64,000 nucleotides of DNA from NCBI GenBank assembly GCA_020543525.1, contig JAHYIO010000006.1, positions 558,001-622,000 of the forward strand. The letters run 5' to 3'. The position numbers and the translations under genes were made by a program. Source of the stretch: Coriolopsis trogii (Eukaryota; Basidiomycota; Agaricomycetes; Polyporales; Polyporaceae). The notes below the pieces were generated by a model that saw only the letters and a list, made by a program, of their open reading frames with translations, ran no database searches and was not told where the DNA came from. Positions 33,138 through 47,286 of this stretch are shown here, piece by piece; position 1 is the first letter of the stretch; every line of letters starts with the position of its first letter.

Positions 33138-33796
33138 CTCTCGGTGCCGTGCACTCTTCTCGGGTTGGGGACTCACTGGATTGCCTCTTGACTTGTGCTG
33201 GACTGGCGACATTGCTTTGGCTGTTGTATCTTCTCGGTACTATGTCCTTGACGCGGAGCTAGGAACCCCCTCCTTCAAGGACCCCTAGAAGACTTGACGC
33301 AAAGCCGCAACGTCTGTCCGCCCACTACACCACCTCGCCCGCCCAACTCCGCGGCCATGTAGGGATGTTGGCACATGAGCTGATGGAGTCGGCGTTCGTT
33401 GTCGGTTCCTCGTCTTTTTCCAGAGTTATGTGCGCTTGTCATTAAATCAATGAGTTACCTCCCGTCCGCCGGCTGGCGTGCCCATTCAACGTTCAACACC
33501 AAGCACCGACAGGGAGCAGGCTGGTAAATACATGCCAGCTTTGCAGAAGTCGACTTGTACGCGACATTCACGAGGCCCGAGGGTCCGAAGGGTGGATTCT
33601 TGCGGAGACTGAATCATGTTCGTAAACGCTGATTCTTGTTTGGGAACCTGGTAGCATCCTGTTAGATCCTGTTACTGCCGCCGCTTTGGTTGCTGTCCTT
33701 CTCGTTCTTATCGATCCCCCTCATTTGATCTACCACTAAGGTCACATAGTCCTAATAATTCAGTTCGGTGGCGACGCTGACACTAGTCTCTACTAT
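33138..33796. other. Intergenic; no supported gene
   Basis: Promoter region of the next F-box gene; no open frame worth calling. Confidence 0.6.
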
Positions 33797-35530
33797 ATGC
33801 CCAATGTAGGTTCAGCTTCACCTGAACACCTCATGACGGATCGACTTGGATCGCCGGTGTCAATGGTGTCCAGCTCTGCGATGAACTGTGCCGTGGAGGC
33901 ATCAGAATCCAGCGACGAACAAAGCATGCTACAAGTCCCGCCGCCAGTCGAGCCTCAAACGTGCATCAACCAACGACTCCCGCCAGAAATGCTCATGGAG
34001 ATATTCTCGCGGTTGAGACCCGCGTCGTTGCGCGATGTACAGGTCGCTCAAGTTTGCCGCACGTGGAGGCAGGTAATGTTACGTACCCCGGAGGCCTGGA
34101 TCCCGTTCCTCTCCATTCCTGGAGTGACTCGCGTTACGAACCCAAGAGCACGAACTTGTCTGGAGACTCTCCTTCTACGCTCTGCGCCGCGCCCTCTCGT
34201 TCTCTCTTCCGTTGATCTGTCTGCGATGACATGTGCTGCCCTCGAGCCTCACCTTGCTCGTCTCACATCTCTCAGCGTCCGTTGTCCCAATCGAAGCATC
34301 TCCTCCTTTTGCAACATGCTTGAGCAAGAGATGCCAAACCTGGAGCACCTCTTCATCGCCCACACCGGCAACCTAACCCCTCCCAGGCCCTTCAGCGCCA
34401 GGAGCTTTGAGGCACTGAATAGCCTCACATCTCGGCCTGATGCATCCAACCTGCCACGCCTCAAAACTCTCCGCTTACCACGCTTCATGATCGAAATCGA
34501 TTTCTCCGCTTCGCCCATCTCTTCCCTCACCGTCGGCGCATGCACTTGTCACCAATGTCATCTGAAAGGCACTCTCGAGGGTGTGTTGAGCTTGTTGCGG
34601 AGACATCCGAACGTCTCGCGGTTCTGCTATATGCCCCGGACCGCACGGGGCGCACGTTGGCATGCCGTGGCGGGCTTGGTGCCTGTAGAGCTCCCTCACC
34701 TCCGCGACTTCGTCATTCCGGGGCCTCTGTCGGCATCGTGGATATCTGCTCTTGTCTCCAGACTCACCGTCCCCCCCAGCACACGTTTCGACGTCACCCT
34801 GGTGCCCGGCGACCCGCAGGAGATCGTCCCGGCTGCGTTCCGAGATCTTCCCATCTACTCGACGTCCGGGTCGGTACAGATGGAGTTCTGCCCGTGGAAG
34901 AAAGACCAGCTGGCGCAGCTGTTCATCATCGAGGGCGACGACGTCTCGCGGCACGAGCTCACGGTCGTCTTGCCTCCCGATACCCCCGGGATATCCCAAG
35001 GCATCATGCAGGCCTTCCTCGACCTCTTCCCAGGCCGGGCGTCGCATGCGACCGAGCTCGTGCTCGTCGTCGAGTCCGCGTCGTTGGCCGCCGGGATCGG
35101 GTTCGAAGACGGCCTCGGCGAGGTCTTGCGCGCGTTCGAGAACGTCACCACTCTCGACGTGTCTGCGGTCCGGAGCCGCCCGCCCGACCGTCTCATGCGC
35201 GCTTTGCGCGCCGAGAACGAGACGGCATCCGAGGAGCTGGACGGCCCCTTGCCCTGCCCTCGTCTCGCGAATCTCGTGTTGGAGTGGTCGGTGGGCTGGG
35301 AAGCAGGGAGTGGCGCGGCAGAGTTCGAACGTACCCTCGGCGAGATCGAGAGAACGGTGAGGCATCGCGCGGAGCGGGGAGCACGGCTTGGGAGCATCGA
35401 GTTCATATGGGATCCATACTCCCGCCTGAAGACGGTCGGGACGCCTGAGGAGGTACTGGAGAAGCTGCGGAGCCTGTGTGGGCCATGGGTGGATTCCGTC
35501 TCGGTCGATGAACGCGCGGAAAGTGAATAA
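33797..35530 (+). CDS. F-box/LRR-type protein, single exon, 577 aa
   Basis: Uninterrupted frame with an F-box at about residues 54-100 (INQRLPPEMLMEIFSRL...VAQVCRTWRQVMLRTPEAWI). This is the common agaricomycete form in which the F-box is followed by W-PFL and an irregular leucine-rich array to the C-terminus. The N-terminal 50 residues are Ser/Glu-rich. Probable SCF adaptor. The lack of introns contrasts with the other two F-box genes here and with most genes in the window. The antisense frame of 441 codons (35800-34475) is a by-product of GC-rich codons. Confidence 0.9.
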   Translation: MPNVGSASPEHLMTDRLGSPVSMVSSSAMNCAVEASESSDEQSMLQVPPPVEPQTCINQRLPPEMLMEIFSRLRPASLRDVQVAQVCRTWRQVMLRTPEAWIPFLSIPGVTRVTNPRARTCLETLLLRSAPRPLVLSSVDLSAMTCAALEPHLARLTSLSVRCPNRSISSFCNMLEQEMPNLEHLFIAHTGNLTPPRPFSARSFEALNSLTSRPDASNLPRLKTLRLPRFMIEIDFSASPISSLTVGACTCHQCHLKGTLEGVLSLLRRHPNVSRFCYMPRTARGARWHAVAGLVPVELPHLRDFVIPGPLSASWISALVSRLTVPPSTRFDVTLVPGDPQEIVPAAFRDLPIYSTSGSVQMEFCPWKKDQLAQLFIIEGDDVSRHELTVVLPPDTPGISQGIMQAFLDLFPGRASHATELVLVVESASLAAGIGFEDGLGEVLRAFENVTTLDVSAVRSRPPDRLMRALRAENETASEELDGPLPCPRLANLVLEWSVGWEAGSGAAEFERTLGEIERTVRHRAERGARLGSIEFIWDPYSRLKTVGTPEEVLEKLRSLCGPWVDSVSVDERAESE

Positions 35531-35633
35531 TGGCATCGAAGCATAGGACACACATGCAATGCGTTTGATTTCGTAGCATGACAGGAGATGTGTACAATCG
35601 GTTTTGGACACGGACAACGCGCTCTGCACTGAG

Positions 35634-37190
35634 TTAGTTCCCAGCTGCTTGGTTAACCGAAGGAATGATAGGCTGGCGGGCGGGCCAGGGGTCTGCTTGT
35701 ACAGACATAGCGAATCCCATACCGTATTGGGTACCATCGCCCTGTCATGAATGTGGTGAGACCCAACGATGAGACCCTCGTATTCGAATTTCACTGACAA
35801 TCATTGTGACGGGGAAGCCAATATCGAATGGCACCGCGCTCTCGATGCGTTTGATGTGCTCTGGTGTGAGTGCGATGTCGAGTGCGGTTATGTTGTCGAG
35901 GAGGTGTTTGATCTTACGGCCGCCAACGATGGGGAACACGTAGGGAGTCTTTTGCATGACGTAGGCAATGGCAACTACATAGAGGTCAACAGCTACTCCT
36001 CTTGCTGCGTTTGGATCACACAACGTGAGGGTGAAGACGTACCAGCCTGAATACTCTTCGCGCCGACCTCCGCGCCGACCTCCTCCAGAATTTTGCACAC
36101 CTTGCGCTCATCTTCAGTGCGCTCCCACTCAGGTCCAGAGAAGATTGTGCGACCTAAACAAGAGATTTGTGCCGAGGACTATCATCCCGTCTTTCGACAC
36201 TCACCTTTCTCCCCAGTCTCGCGACGGATGCGCTCCTCCTCGTCGGTCCGGATTTTACCGCCCGCGAGGACATCCCATGGTGCGAGGGCCATGCCCTCTG
36301 ATCGTGCGAGCGGGATGATGTCGCGCTCAAAGTCGCGCTTCATGACGTTCCACTTGCCCTGGTAGATGCTAAACGGCGTCTTGCACGCCATGCGCGCGTA
36401 CTGGTTCGCGCGAGCGACGATCCATGCTGGCGTGTCGGAGATACCCTACAGTGCAGGCAATCAGTGCGATCAAGGGAAGGTATGATCATTGATCATATGT
36501 GCGTGAGTTGCAGCGTACCAGGTAAAGAACCTTGCCTGCCATGACGAGTGCATGCAATCCATTCATGACTTCCTCCACGCTAGTCTGGTAATCCCACTAA
36601 AGCGGGAAACCGAGTCAGCTTCTGCACGACGCCATTCAATGCCCCGAGACGCACCCAGTGAACGTAGAGAATGTCAATATAGTCTGTCCGGAGCTTCTTG
36701 AGAGACGCTTCAACGGACAAGTGAAGCGATTTCATGTTGTTCCCGGTATAAGGAGTGTGCTGCCTGATATCCTTGCGATAGTACTTGTAGTCCGACGTGT
36801 ACTGTGCAAACCTACAAGTCAGCGTTGTCCCACAGTACGCTGGCTAGCACACATGTCACAACAAACCTTCGTCGCGATCACCATCTGGTCTCGTAACCCG
36901 CGCGTCTCCATCCATTCTCCGATGGTCTCCTCCGAGCTCTCGTCCTGGTAGTTGTTCGCCGTGTCGATGAAATTGCCCCCGGCGTCGTAGAAAGCATCGA
37001 GGAGCTTGAAGCTCGCCTCCTTGTCCATCGCGCCCAGCCCATACTCGGCCCACTTGTCGCCGATGCTCATTCCCCCAAGACAGATCGGGGAAACATGAAT
37101 GCCGGCGAGCTGAGAGAGCTGGCGGTGACGGCCGAGCTTCGTCTTCGGTGCAGGCGGTCGCTGCCAGAATTTCTCAGCGGCTTGAGACAT
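35634..37190 (-). CDS. AAD: Aryl-alcohol dehydrogenase (aldo-keto reductase), copy 1, 394 aa
   Basis: NADPH-dependent reduction of aromatic aldehydes, a step in lignin-related aryl-alcohol cycling. Exons: 37190-36867, 36801-36655, 36596-36519, 36445-36205, 36153-36043, 35974-35799, 35741-35634. The (beta/alpha)8 signature residues are visible: Asp and Tyr in [15 protein letters not shown], Lys in VIATK, and His in [27 protein letters not shown] is the cofactor-binding segment. The ending [10 protein letters not shown]...[10 protein letters not shown] is typical of fungal AADs. It is followed head to tail by a close paralogue with the same seven-exon structure. Confidence 0.95.
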
Positions 37191-38416
37191 TTTGCTTAGG
37201 GGGTATGAGACAAAGCAATGGGGCCTTGAGGGGAGAATGGATGAGAGGGAGGATGGCTAGGATGCGGGTCCAAGGCGAAATGTTCTAATGCTTTTATACC
37301 TGAAGCCACTGTTCAGCCTCAATGTGCCACATTCTAGCTTAGTATACGAGTACCTCACTTTCTCTAATGTGATGTTGATGCGTGTATTGATGCCGCTTTG
37401 TGGGTGCCATACGCGGCCACTATCTGTCAGCAAGCATCGAGCTGAACACGGTACAGGGACCTATTTCTGCTCACCTGCGAAATCCCGGTCGGAATCTGGG
37501 ATGCGCACCAGACCTTGATGGGTCGGAGATACGCCACCCACCGACCCCTTCAATTTCCAGACGATCGTGAAAGGATGCGACCGTGTAAGTAAGTTGTGAC
37601 CACTTGCCGTGGCCCAACGGTCCTCCAGCTAGTTAACCTCGTCTGTCAGAGTGGCCATACTACCAGCTCAAGATGCAGAGAGTGTGCTCTTGAATGGTCT
37701 CGTTGGGGGGTGTATGAGCATCGGATGCGTGGGAGGGAGGGTAGTAGGTGAAGTACCGACATCGGGAGGAGGACTGCCGGTTCATCGGGCTTTGTAAGCA
37801 ACTGGATGCCTTCGGACTTCATATCGTACTTTCGTTTGCAGGCAGAACAGGTGGGAAGCTGCATGCTGCAGACGAGCAGTGTGAGACAAGGTTATCCATG
37901 ACCTTATAGTCGGAATGGACGACCAGACAAAAGTCGTGGTACTTACCCTCTTCAGATAATTGCCTTGTCCGTGTTGCAGGTGAACGCTGGCGACATCGAC
38001 ATCTCAAGAACAATTGCTGTCCTGGTTGAAGAGTGATTAGTAGGCACGCATGTGTAGCAGTTCAGCCTTGGATGATGGTAGTCCGGCAAATAAGAGTGGC
38101 GGTCGAATAACCTATGAACTTCCTTGCAGGAGAAGTCATCCAGCGCATATGAGCGATCACTGCGTTTCAGCTTCAGAGTTCGCTGCCTGGAAGGCTCTCA
38201 AGGAAGCCTCAGCATCCCGATAGTGCACGAGCTGGAACATGTCGAGATTGTTTCTGATCTGTTACACCTATCTATACGCACAGAGCCAAACTATGCACAT
38301 ACTTCATTTCTTGGAACGCAACGATGCTCAGACTGGAGTTTGGAAGATGATGACATCCGATTCGGGAGTAGGAACCACATGGGTACCCCTTGACATTCAG
38401 CATCCAATGCAAACGG
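37191..38416. other. Spacer between the tandem aryl-alcohol dehydrogenases
   Basis: No supported gene. A short minus-strand frame ending at 38157 (MFQLVHYRDAEASLRAFQ...) looks protein-like but has no convincing upstream exon. Another one near 37860-37650 (LPTCSACKRKYDMKSEG) is equally isolated. Confidence 0.5.
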
Positions 38417-39962
38417 TCAGTTAGCGGATGGAATGATGGGTTGACGAGCGGGCCAAAAGTCGGTTTGAGCAGCGGTCTTCCACACCATACTATAATCCGT
38501 GCCAGTCCCCTGCAAGGAACATCATCAGTCTCAGCACTCAGAGGTTGCTAGTCGGATAGTGTTACGTACGAAGAGGTTACCAGGGAAGCCGAGGTCGAAG
38601 GGCACAGCGCTTTCGATCCTTTGGATGTGCTCCCGAGTGAGCGCGATGTCGAGAGCAGTGATGTTGCTGAGGAGGTGCTCGACCTTGCGGCCGCCAATGA
38701 CAGGGAAGACGTAGGGGGTCTTCTGCATGACGTACGCGATAGCGACTGCCAATGTCGCAGAAGTCAGCAACCGTTACGCAACGTATAAGAGCGTGGCGTA
38801 GTATCGTGGCGAAAGGACGTACCTGCCTGGATGCTCTGGGCTCCGATCTCCTGGGCGACATCCTCCAGCCCCTTGCAAACCTTGCGCTCCTCTTCGGTAC
38901 GCTCCCATTCGTACGTGAAAGTGGTGCGACCTGCAAGACCCGAGACATCATGACCATGTTAGCTTGAAACTTCACAAGTCGTACCAATACACACCCTTCT
39001 CGCCCGTCTCGCGACGGATGCGCTCCTGCTCGTCAGAGCGGATCTTGCCACCACACAGGACATCGAAGGGCGCGAGCGCCATGCCCTCGGACTGGGCGAA
39101 TGGGATGATGTCTCGCTCAAAGTCGCGCTTCATCACGTTCCACTGGCCCTGATAGATGCTGAACGGCGTCTTGCACGCCATGCGGGCATATTGGTTCGCC
39201 CGTGCCATAACCCACGCCGGGGTGTCGGATATACCCTGATACCGAAGAGAGTTGCCGTTAGAGGAAACGACCCGTGGGAGCAGGTGAGAGGGGCGACGCA
39301 CCAAGTACAGGACCTTCCCAGCCATGACGAGAGCGTGTAGGCCATTCATGACCTCTTCGATGCGGGTGGTGAAATCCCACTGTTCGAAGGAGATGCGCCT
39401 CAGCTTCAGACTGGAATGATACTAGAAATATGCCTACCCAGTGGACGTAGAGGATATCGACATAGTCGGTGCGGAGCTTCTTGAGGGACTCCCCAAAGGA
39501 GACATGGAGCGATTTCATGCTGTTCCCCACGTAAGACGTGTGCTGCTTGATGTCCTTACGGCCCCGCTTGTAGTCCGTCGAATACTATCCCAGCCGCACC
39601 CAATAGTACAGTGTCCCCGACGCCCCAAACGCTGACCTACTAACCTTCGTAGCAACGACTATCTGGTCGCGAATCCCACGCGTCTCCATCCACTCGCCGA
39701 TGTACTCCTCCGAGCTCTCGTCCTGGTAGTTGTTCGCCGTGTCGATGAAGTTGCCTCCGGCGTCGTAGAACGCGTCGAGGAGCTTGAAGCTCGCCTCCTT
39801 GTCCATCGCGCCCATCCCGAACTCGGCGGACTTCTTGCCGATGCTCATCCCCCCGAGGCAGATCGGGGAGACGTGCACGCCGGCGAGCTGCGAGAGCAGA
39901 CGGTGCCGACCGAGTTTGGTAGGCGGCGGGGGAGCGGGGGCCATCACTTCTGCTACGGACAT
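38417..39962 (-). CDS. AAD: Aryl-alcohol dehydrogenase (aldo-keto reductase), copy 2, 386 aa
   Basis: Same family and reaction as copy 1. Exons: 39962-39645, 39584-39438, 39379-39302, 39235-38995, 38930-38823, 38745-38570, 38509-38417. Exons 2, 3, 4 and 6 have exactly the lengths of copy 1 (147, 78, 241, 176 nt) and all phases agree; exon 5 is one codon shorter. Catalytic residues are kept ([25 protein letters not shown]). The start ATG at 39962 (MSVAEVMAPAP) is preferred to an in-frame ATG at 40070, because the upstream part is promoter-like in composition. Divergence lies mainly in the N-terminal 15 and C-terminal 35 residues. Confidence 0.95.
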
Positions 39963-41429
39963 TTCGAACGGTGGTTGAACGGGGTGGTTGAGAAGAGGTC
40001 TGGGTGGATGTTGGAGTTTGCAGGACGGTGCTTGGGGCTGGACGTCCTGCTCCGTGCGGTATTTATGCAAGTGCTTGACACTAGATACTCACCACGCCCT
40101 TCGGGAGGCTGCGCTACATGCCCCACACATCACGAATGACAGGTTGCTCGGGAGGACGGAGGACGCAAGTCACATCGGCAGCCAGCGTCTGCGGCAGCGA
40201 TTAGCTCGGACTCCTGGAGTGTGCTTGGGAGACGTGAAACTCACGAATCAATGGACAAGAAATTCGTTTGACATCAAGGACGCGACAGAGGACGGCATGG
40301 GGAAGCCCAAAGTGTGGTTCGAAGGGAATGCTGCAGGTATCGTGGTGCGCATACGATATGCCGATCGGTCTCTGCTGGGTGGAGAACGCAAATAACCATA
40401 GGATTCACGGCTCGCTCACCCGCAAGAAAGGGCGCCCGCGGCGATAAAGCACTGAGAGTCCTGCCAGCGGAGATGCAAATCACCGGCGGCATTGTGGCAG
40501 GACACATATCGACTGAAGTGGCACTGTCTCCTTCACGCATGTCGGTGGTGAGCCAAGTTCATGTTGCTCAAGCATTGAAGGAGAGTCAAGTGAGCATATT
40601 ACATGTTCACGATCTGCGGTAAAGGCGTTGCCTTCCTGCGGAATGTTTCAGGCTGGACGATGCTATAAGAGGACAACAACGTCTACTCACTTGGGGTTTG
40701 AAATACTTGGTCGCCTGTTACTTCATGGTAGATGTCGATGCCGAAAAACACGCAAACACGTGGCCGTTCGTATAACAGACGGAGGGGTATCTGAAAGTTA
40801 GGAACTGGCGGGGCAAGGGTCCCGGACATGGCGCGACCAGCCACGGACACGATCATGCGGTAGCATACAGAGTCTAGCCTCACGTAGATCCTTGCTGGAA
40901 GTGTGTTTGATGCCTCCTAGATATCTGCCCAGGTCAGGAAAGACACGAGACACTCTTGTCGTTTGCGCTGCACGGTGATGGTGCACATCGATCACCACGC
41001 GCCGCCCTGCACAAGAGTGGAATGCTTGAGAGTCGAGATTGAAAGTGAACACAGCAGGCATCAAAGCTCGATTTCATATAGGAACATACGAGGATTAAGC
41101 CAGAGAGGACAACAGGAGGGAGCCTTGTACCCACCAAATATGGGTTGTCAGGTTCCGAGACGGAAGTCCGGATAATTCGAAACGTTCAGATGCTAACCTG
41201 CTGGTAGCAGTTGGTCACTGTGAATGACTCCGCCAAACATTGACATCAGGCGAGTGTAATTTTGTTATCCGTGTCGCGCTTGTCATCCTCATCCACTGGG
41301 AACCCTGCCCCCAGGTCATGCGTAGCTGGACGAGATGTGATTCGAGCGACCCGTGGACAATAACAATACAGAGAAATGGATACACAACAGCAATCATGTC
41401 ATACCAGGTGAGCCCACAAGAGGGAGTCG
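39963..41429. other. Intergenic; no supported gene
   Basis: Promoter side of aryl-alcohol dehydrogenase copy 2, then unassigned sequence. Frames of up to 135 codons are present without motifs. Confidence 0.55.
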
Positions 41430-42489
41430 TCAACTCTTCTCATCCCAACGTTCGTAGTTGTCGTTTTGTACACTATGAGCGTACGCCTCGTAGATTGTCA
41501 CGCACAGATCGTCGAGGTTCTTGAGAGCCTCTAGCAGCGCTGTCAATGATGAGAGTCCGTCTGCGGATAGGATGTAAGCGAGGGAGAAGACGGACAAGGG
41601 CACGAGACATGCGACGCACCATACATTTGTATCCGCATGTTGATATGGTTCTCGGATGGATGCGGAACGCTGAGGGGCGAAAGTCAGTGATTCGCAGCAG
41701 GCAGAAGGTCATCACATAAGAGCACGGCTCGTACAAGCAACCTGAAGGTCCCCGGACAGCCCATACCATGTAGCGGCCATCCTATCTGTCATGACATGTT
41801 TCACAGATGTTGACAGGAGAGGACGTTATTCATGGTCTGGCCCAAATTCTTCACAATCCACGATGGTTTACAGTGAGGACGAGACGCGGCATGTGCAAGC
41901 AAGAGCACTTGCAACATGTCAAGTCCACGAGGGGAGGTAGAATGAAAGAAGTTCATTGTTGTAGGACGACGAAGGAGCAGACATCGTGGGGCAAACTCGA
42001 TCCATTATGCCATAATGAACCGCCGGAAGGACAATTGTAGTGCGCGCCCACGGTCCGTCGGGAGTCGGACCACAAAAGTGACGGGAGACGTTTGTACCTA
42101 GCATGCAGGCAAGGAGAACACGCCGTCGGCGCGTGGAACAAAAGGGTGCGCCGCGGGAGAGACTGGGAGAAGGGGCGAGGCAGGAGAACGGGGCTTCATA
42201 CGCACCTGTAGCCGCAAAATTCCACTTTCGGACTTGAGAGACAATTACGAGTGCTGTCAATGCATGCGCCCTTCCTGCCAGCTTCCTACTCTGTGACGTA
42301 CTTCTTCATGATCATCCACCGGAGTGCGTTGCCAATAGTATGCGACTCGTCGTGAATCTGGTATGTTGCAGCCGACAAGTCGGCTGCTGCGCCAGGCAAC
42401 TGGAAATTTGAACGCAGTCAATCGTCAGGTTCCAAAGTCTACAGAAGACAACATACAATCTTGATCTTTTGAGGAGGTTCGGCTGCCAT
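41430..42489 (-). CDS. RPC19: RNA polymerase I and III subunit AC19 (Rpc19), 112 aa
   Basis: Alpha-like assembly subunit shared by Pol I and Pol III; it pairs with AC40 in the nucleus. Five exons, easily missed because none exceeds 131 nt: 42489-42457, 42399-42302, 42232-42206, 41669-41620, 41560-41430. The joined protein carries the hallmark ATYQIHDESHTIGNALRWMI followed by NPKVEFCGYSVPHPSE, then MYDGLSSLTALLEALKNLDD. Phases agree at all four junctions. The third intron (41670-42205, 536 nt) is ten times the local norm and interrupts the GYS|VPHP motif; see findings. N- and C-terminal tails are short compared with yeast. Confidence 0.92.
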
Positions 42490-43217
42490 AGGAGAGAGGA
42501 CTGAGGACAAGAGAATGAGGTTCAAACAGGTTTCCCGCACAAAAGGCCAAGCTTCGAAGCGCCGAAAATATTGGAACACGTGCACGTGCCCACGTGCTTG
42601 GGCGTCTACGGAGGCCTCTGCAGCGCCTGTTCGCTTTCTTCAACTTGCTCTCTTTCTCTTACTTGGACTATCCCGAGGGTATCGACATGGCGACTGACGA
42701 TGTACAAGCACAAGAAGCAATGGGTGCAGTCGTTCTTTTGTAATGGCAACTATGTACGTCCCTGAAGGTGAAGTGAATCACAAGCGAGTGATAAACACCG
42801 GTAAACAACGCGTGAGTCCCGCCAATTGTTCCCCTAGTCCGACATCTCTCACTTCCTTCGAGCGAAACAAAGGATGGAGCGCGTACTGTTCGAGCTGCTA
42901 ATTGACCTATTGACGACTCGTCGCCGTGTGCGACAATGTCCGTTCTGCTATCGACGGCTAGCGGTTGTTGCTATAAAGATTGGAGAAGAGGAGGCGATGA
43001 AACCTCGTCCCCTCCTCGCCTCCTTCCTTTCTTGCACACCTCTCCTCCAACACCACTTATACCCTTCATACCATATAATAAGGCAGCGCCTTCCTGATCG
43101 GTACCCCGGTGGACCCTTCTTGTTTTCCCATCAGCAATCTCGCCTCGGACCATCTACGCCATCATCCACCTCAGACCACTCAAACAAGCCGCCTGACACC
43201 TGCCCTAGACATAAAAG
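42490..43217. other. Divergent intergenic region
   Basis: Shared promoter region of the AC19 gene (-) and the unknown gene at 43218 (+). A TATA-like ATATAATA lies near 43074-43081, about 140 bp upstream of that ATG. No gene is supported. Confidence 0.55.
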
Positions 43218-44016
43218 ATGGCCATCCCTTCCATCTCGCTTTCTCCTGCCCCTCAATCCACCCGCCCTACCCTTCCTCCCCTGAGTTCTCTGGGACTTCT
43301 CGACATCCGCGCCCGCAGACAAACGCCTCACGTTCCTGCAATGAATATCACGAACAACACTAATTCTAATGACCTTCTCGTACGTCCTCCTCTGATCAAC
43401 AATTGCAAACGTACTGACTGACACCCAGCAGGCGCCACTTCCTCTCGAGTTCAACCAGCACTGGCCCCGGGGCCGCCAGTGCTCGGTCTCCTCCACAACC
43501 TCCTCGTGCACTACCTCCTCACGCGCCTCGTCGCCGACGGACGCCTGGCCTGCGCGCCGATCCTCTATTCCCACGCGCACCATCCGCCGACACCACCCCT
43601 ACTTCCCTGCAGACAAATACCGTGCGGTACTGTCCGACTCCTACATGAACGCAGACGCGATGCTCGTCGTCCCGCTCCCTCCCGATGTGGTAGACGAGAA
43701 CAACAAGCCGATTCTCGAGAAACTGCGCAACTTCAAAGCGGACAGGGCCTATCTCGTCGTCGGCCCTATCGCCAACGACCTTCGGGATCCCAAGAACAGG
43801 GCGCGGCTCCGCGCAGCCGTGCACCCCTACCGCTTCGTCCCACGCGACTCCGCACCCGCTTCTGCGTCTGCGTCTGCGTCTGCATCTGCCTCTGCATCTG
43901 CCTCTGCGTCCACAAGCACGACTGCTCCTCCCACGATTGCGACACCTACCCTCCCCGAGGCCATGCGCCGTATATCAGTGTCTTCCGACGTCTCGGATTC
44001 CGAGATGTCGCAATGA
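43218..44016 (+). CDS. Unidentified protein with Ala-Ser repeat, about 248 aa
   Basis: Two exons, 43218-43379 and 43432-44016. The acceptor is a NAGNAG pair (CAG-CAG), so 43429 is an equally good start of the second exon and would add one Gln. The N-terminal third is Pro/Ser/Thr-rich. The central part, about residues 75-200, is better ordered (HHPYFPADKYRAVLSDSY, then VVPLPPDVVDENNKPILEKL and AYLVVGPIANDLRDPKNRARL). An (Ala-Ser)n tract coded by TCTGCG/TCTGCA units near 43860-43915 follows, then a short polar tail. No family recognised; protein-like composition and codon use support a real gene. Confidence 0.7.
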
Positions 44017-45153
44017 CCGAACGACCTTACCGGCTCCCTCCCTGCGATCCCCACCTCCTCAACCCCGCCTGTACACCACCTTTGTTTCCCGGACTCGGAC
44101 GACGGCCATGACCCTCACGCGCATGAAGCCCCAACGCCGAACGCTGCTCGATAGAGAGAACGCTTGGCAGCCGCATACCCCCTCTCGCACCCACTGTGTC
44201 AGTAGCCCGCACATACTAGTCGCTGTATCCATCCGCTCTGTGATCGCACATCTTGTCCCATCCCTTCTGTTTGTTCGTACATAAGATTTCCACGCATTTA
44301 CGCAATTGAATGTATCTTTTACTGTACTATTCATCACTACCGCTCCATGGGTCTGACTCCCAGTCTGGCTGTGGGGGCGGGAGTTCATTGGAGTTCCGGG
44401 TTTTCACTACTGTATCGCTGGCCTCCAGGTGTCGTGTGCATATTGTTACATCAGCATATGTTTAGATTCCACCACCGTGTACGAGTACAGAACGCAGGTT
44501 TCGAGCGAACCGTCGATCGATGCCATTGTCGCCCGAATCCGTCCGGCGGCGTGAATAGTAGACCAGCGACCGTGATGGAAAGCGCGAATCGCTTTTTGTT
44601 CGCTCGTTCGGTCAATGTCTGTCTCTCGTGCTACGTTCCGCCACATGCGCAGCTCTAGTACTCCATCTTGTCGTATCATGACCGCGTGCGTCTTCGTGCG
44701 CCGGACCACCCGGTGTTACAAGCCACCAGCCCAGACGCGCGTTCTAACCGTATGCGAGCATCCCAAGGCACAGCAACAAGGCTGGGGACAGGCCGTTGCA
44801 TCAAATTTATCACCTCCCCAGCGCGGTGGACCGACTGAGCAGCAGTTGAGGCCAGTGACCCAAACCCCATTGTTCGCCACATGGGGGAACGCTGGGCCGC
44901 CAGCGCTGAACACAGGCGCAAACGGAGACAAATACTAACAGTCCCTACAACACGCTCTTATCCGATACCGTCATCACGCCTCTGTATACGTATGGACAAG
45001 TTACATCACCTGTGGATGGACGGCAGAGCTGAGACGATCAAAAATCCGCCGCTAGAATAGAGCGAGAGATACCTAGCCATACAAAGTAACCACAAAGGCC
45101 TATCCCATCCGCCGACGTCGCAAGGTCGAAACGCCAACCAGCCGGCCGGCCGC
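44017..45153. other. Intergenic; no supported gene
   Basis: Between convergent genes; only frames of about 110 codons or fewer without motifs. Confidence 0.55.

Positions 45154-47286
<2,133 letters not shown>

Noticed and set aside
34475..35800. 441-codon minus-strand frame
   Set aside because: Antisense to the single-exon F-box/LRR gene, whose sense frame has the F-box motif.
42206..42489. Short frame starting at 42489 read as a complete tiny protein
   Set aside because: The stop appears only if the intron after AAGAA is ignored; splicing gives the AC19 motifs in order.
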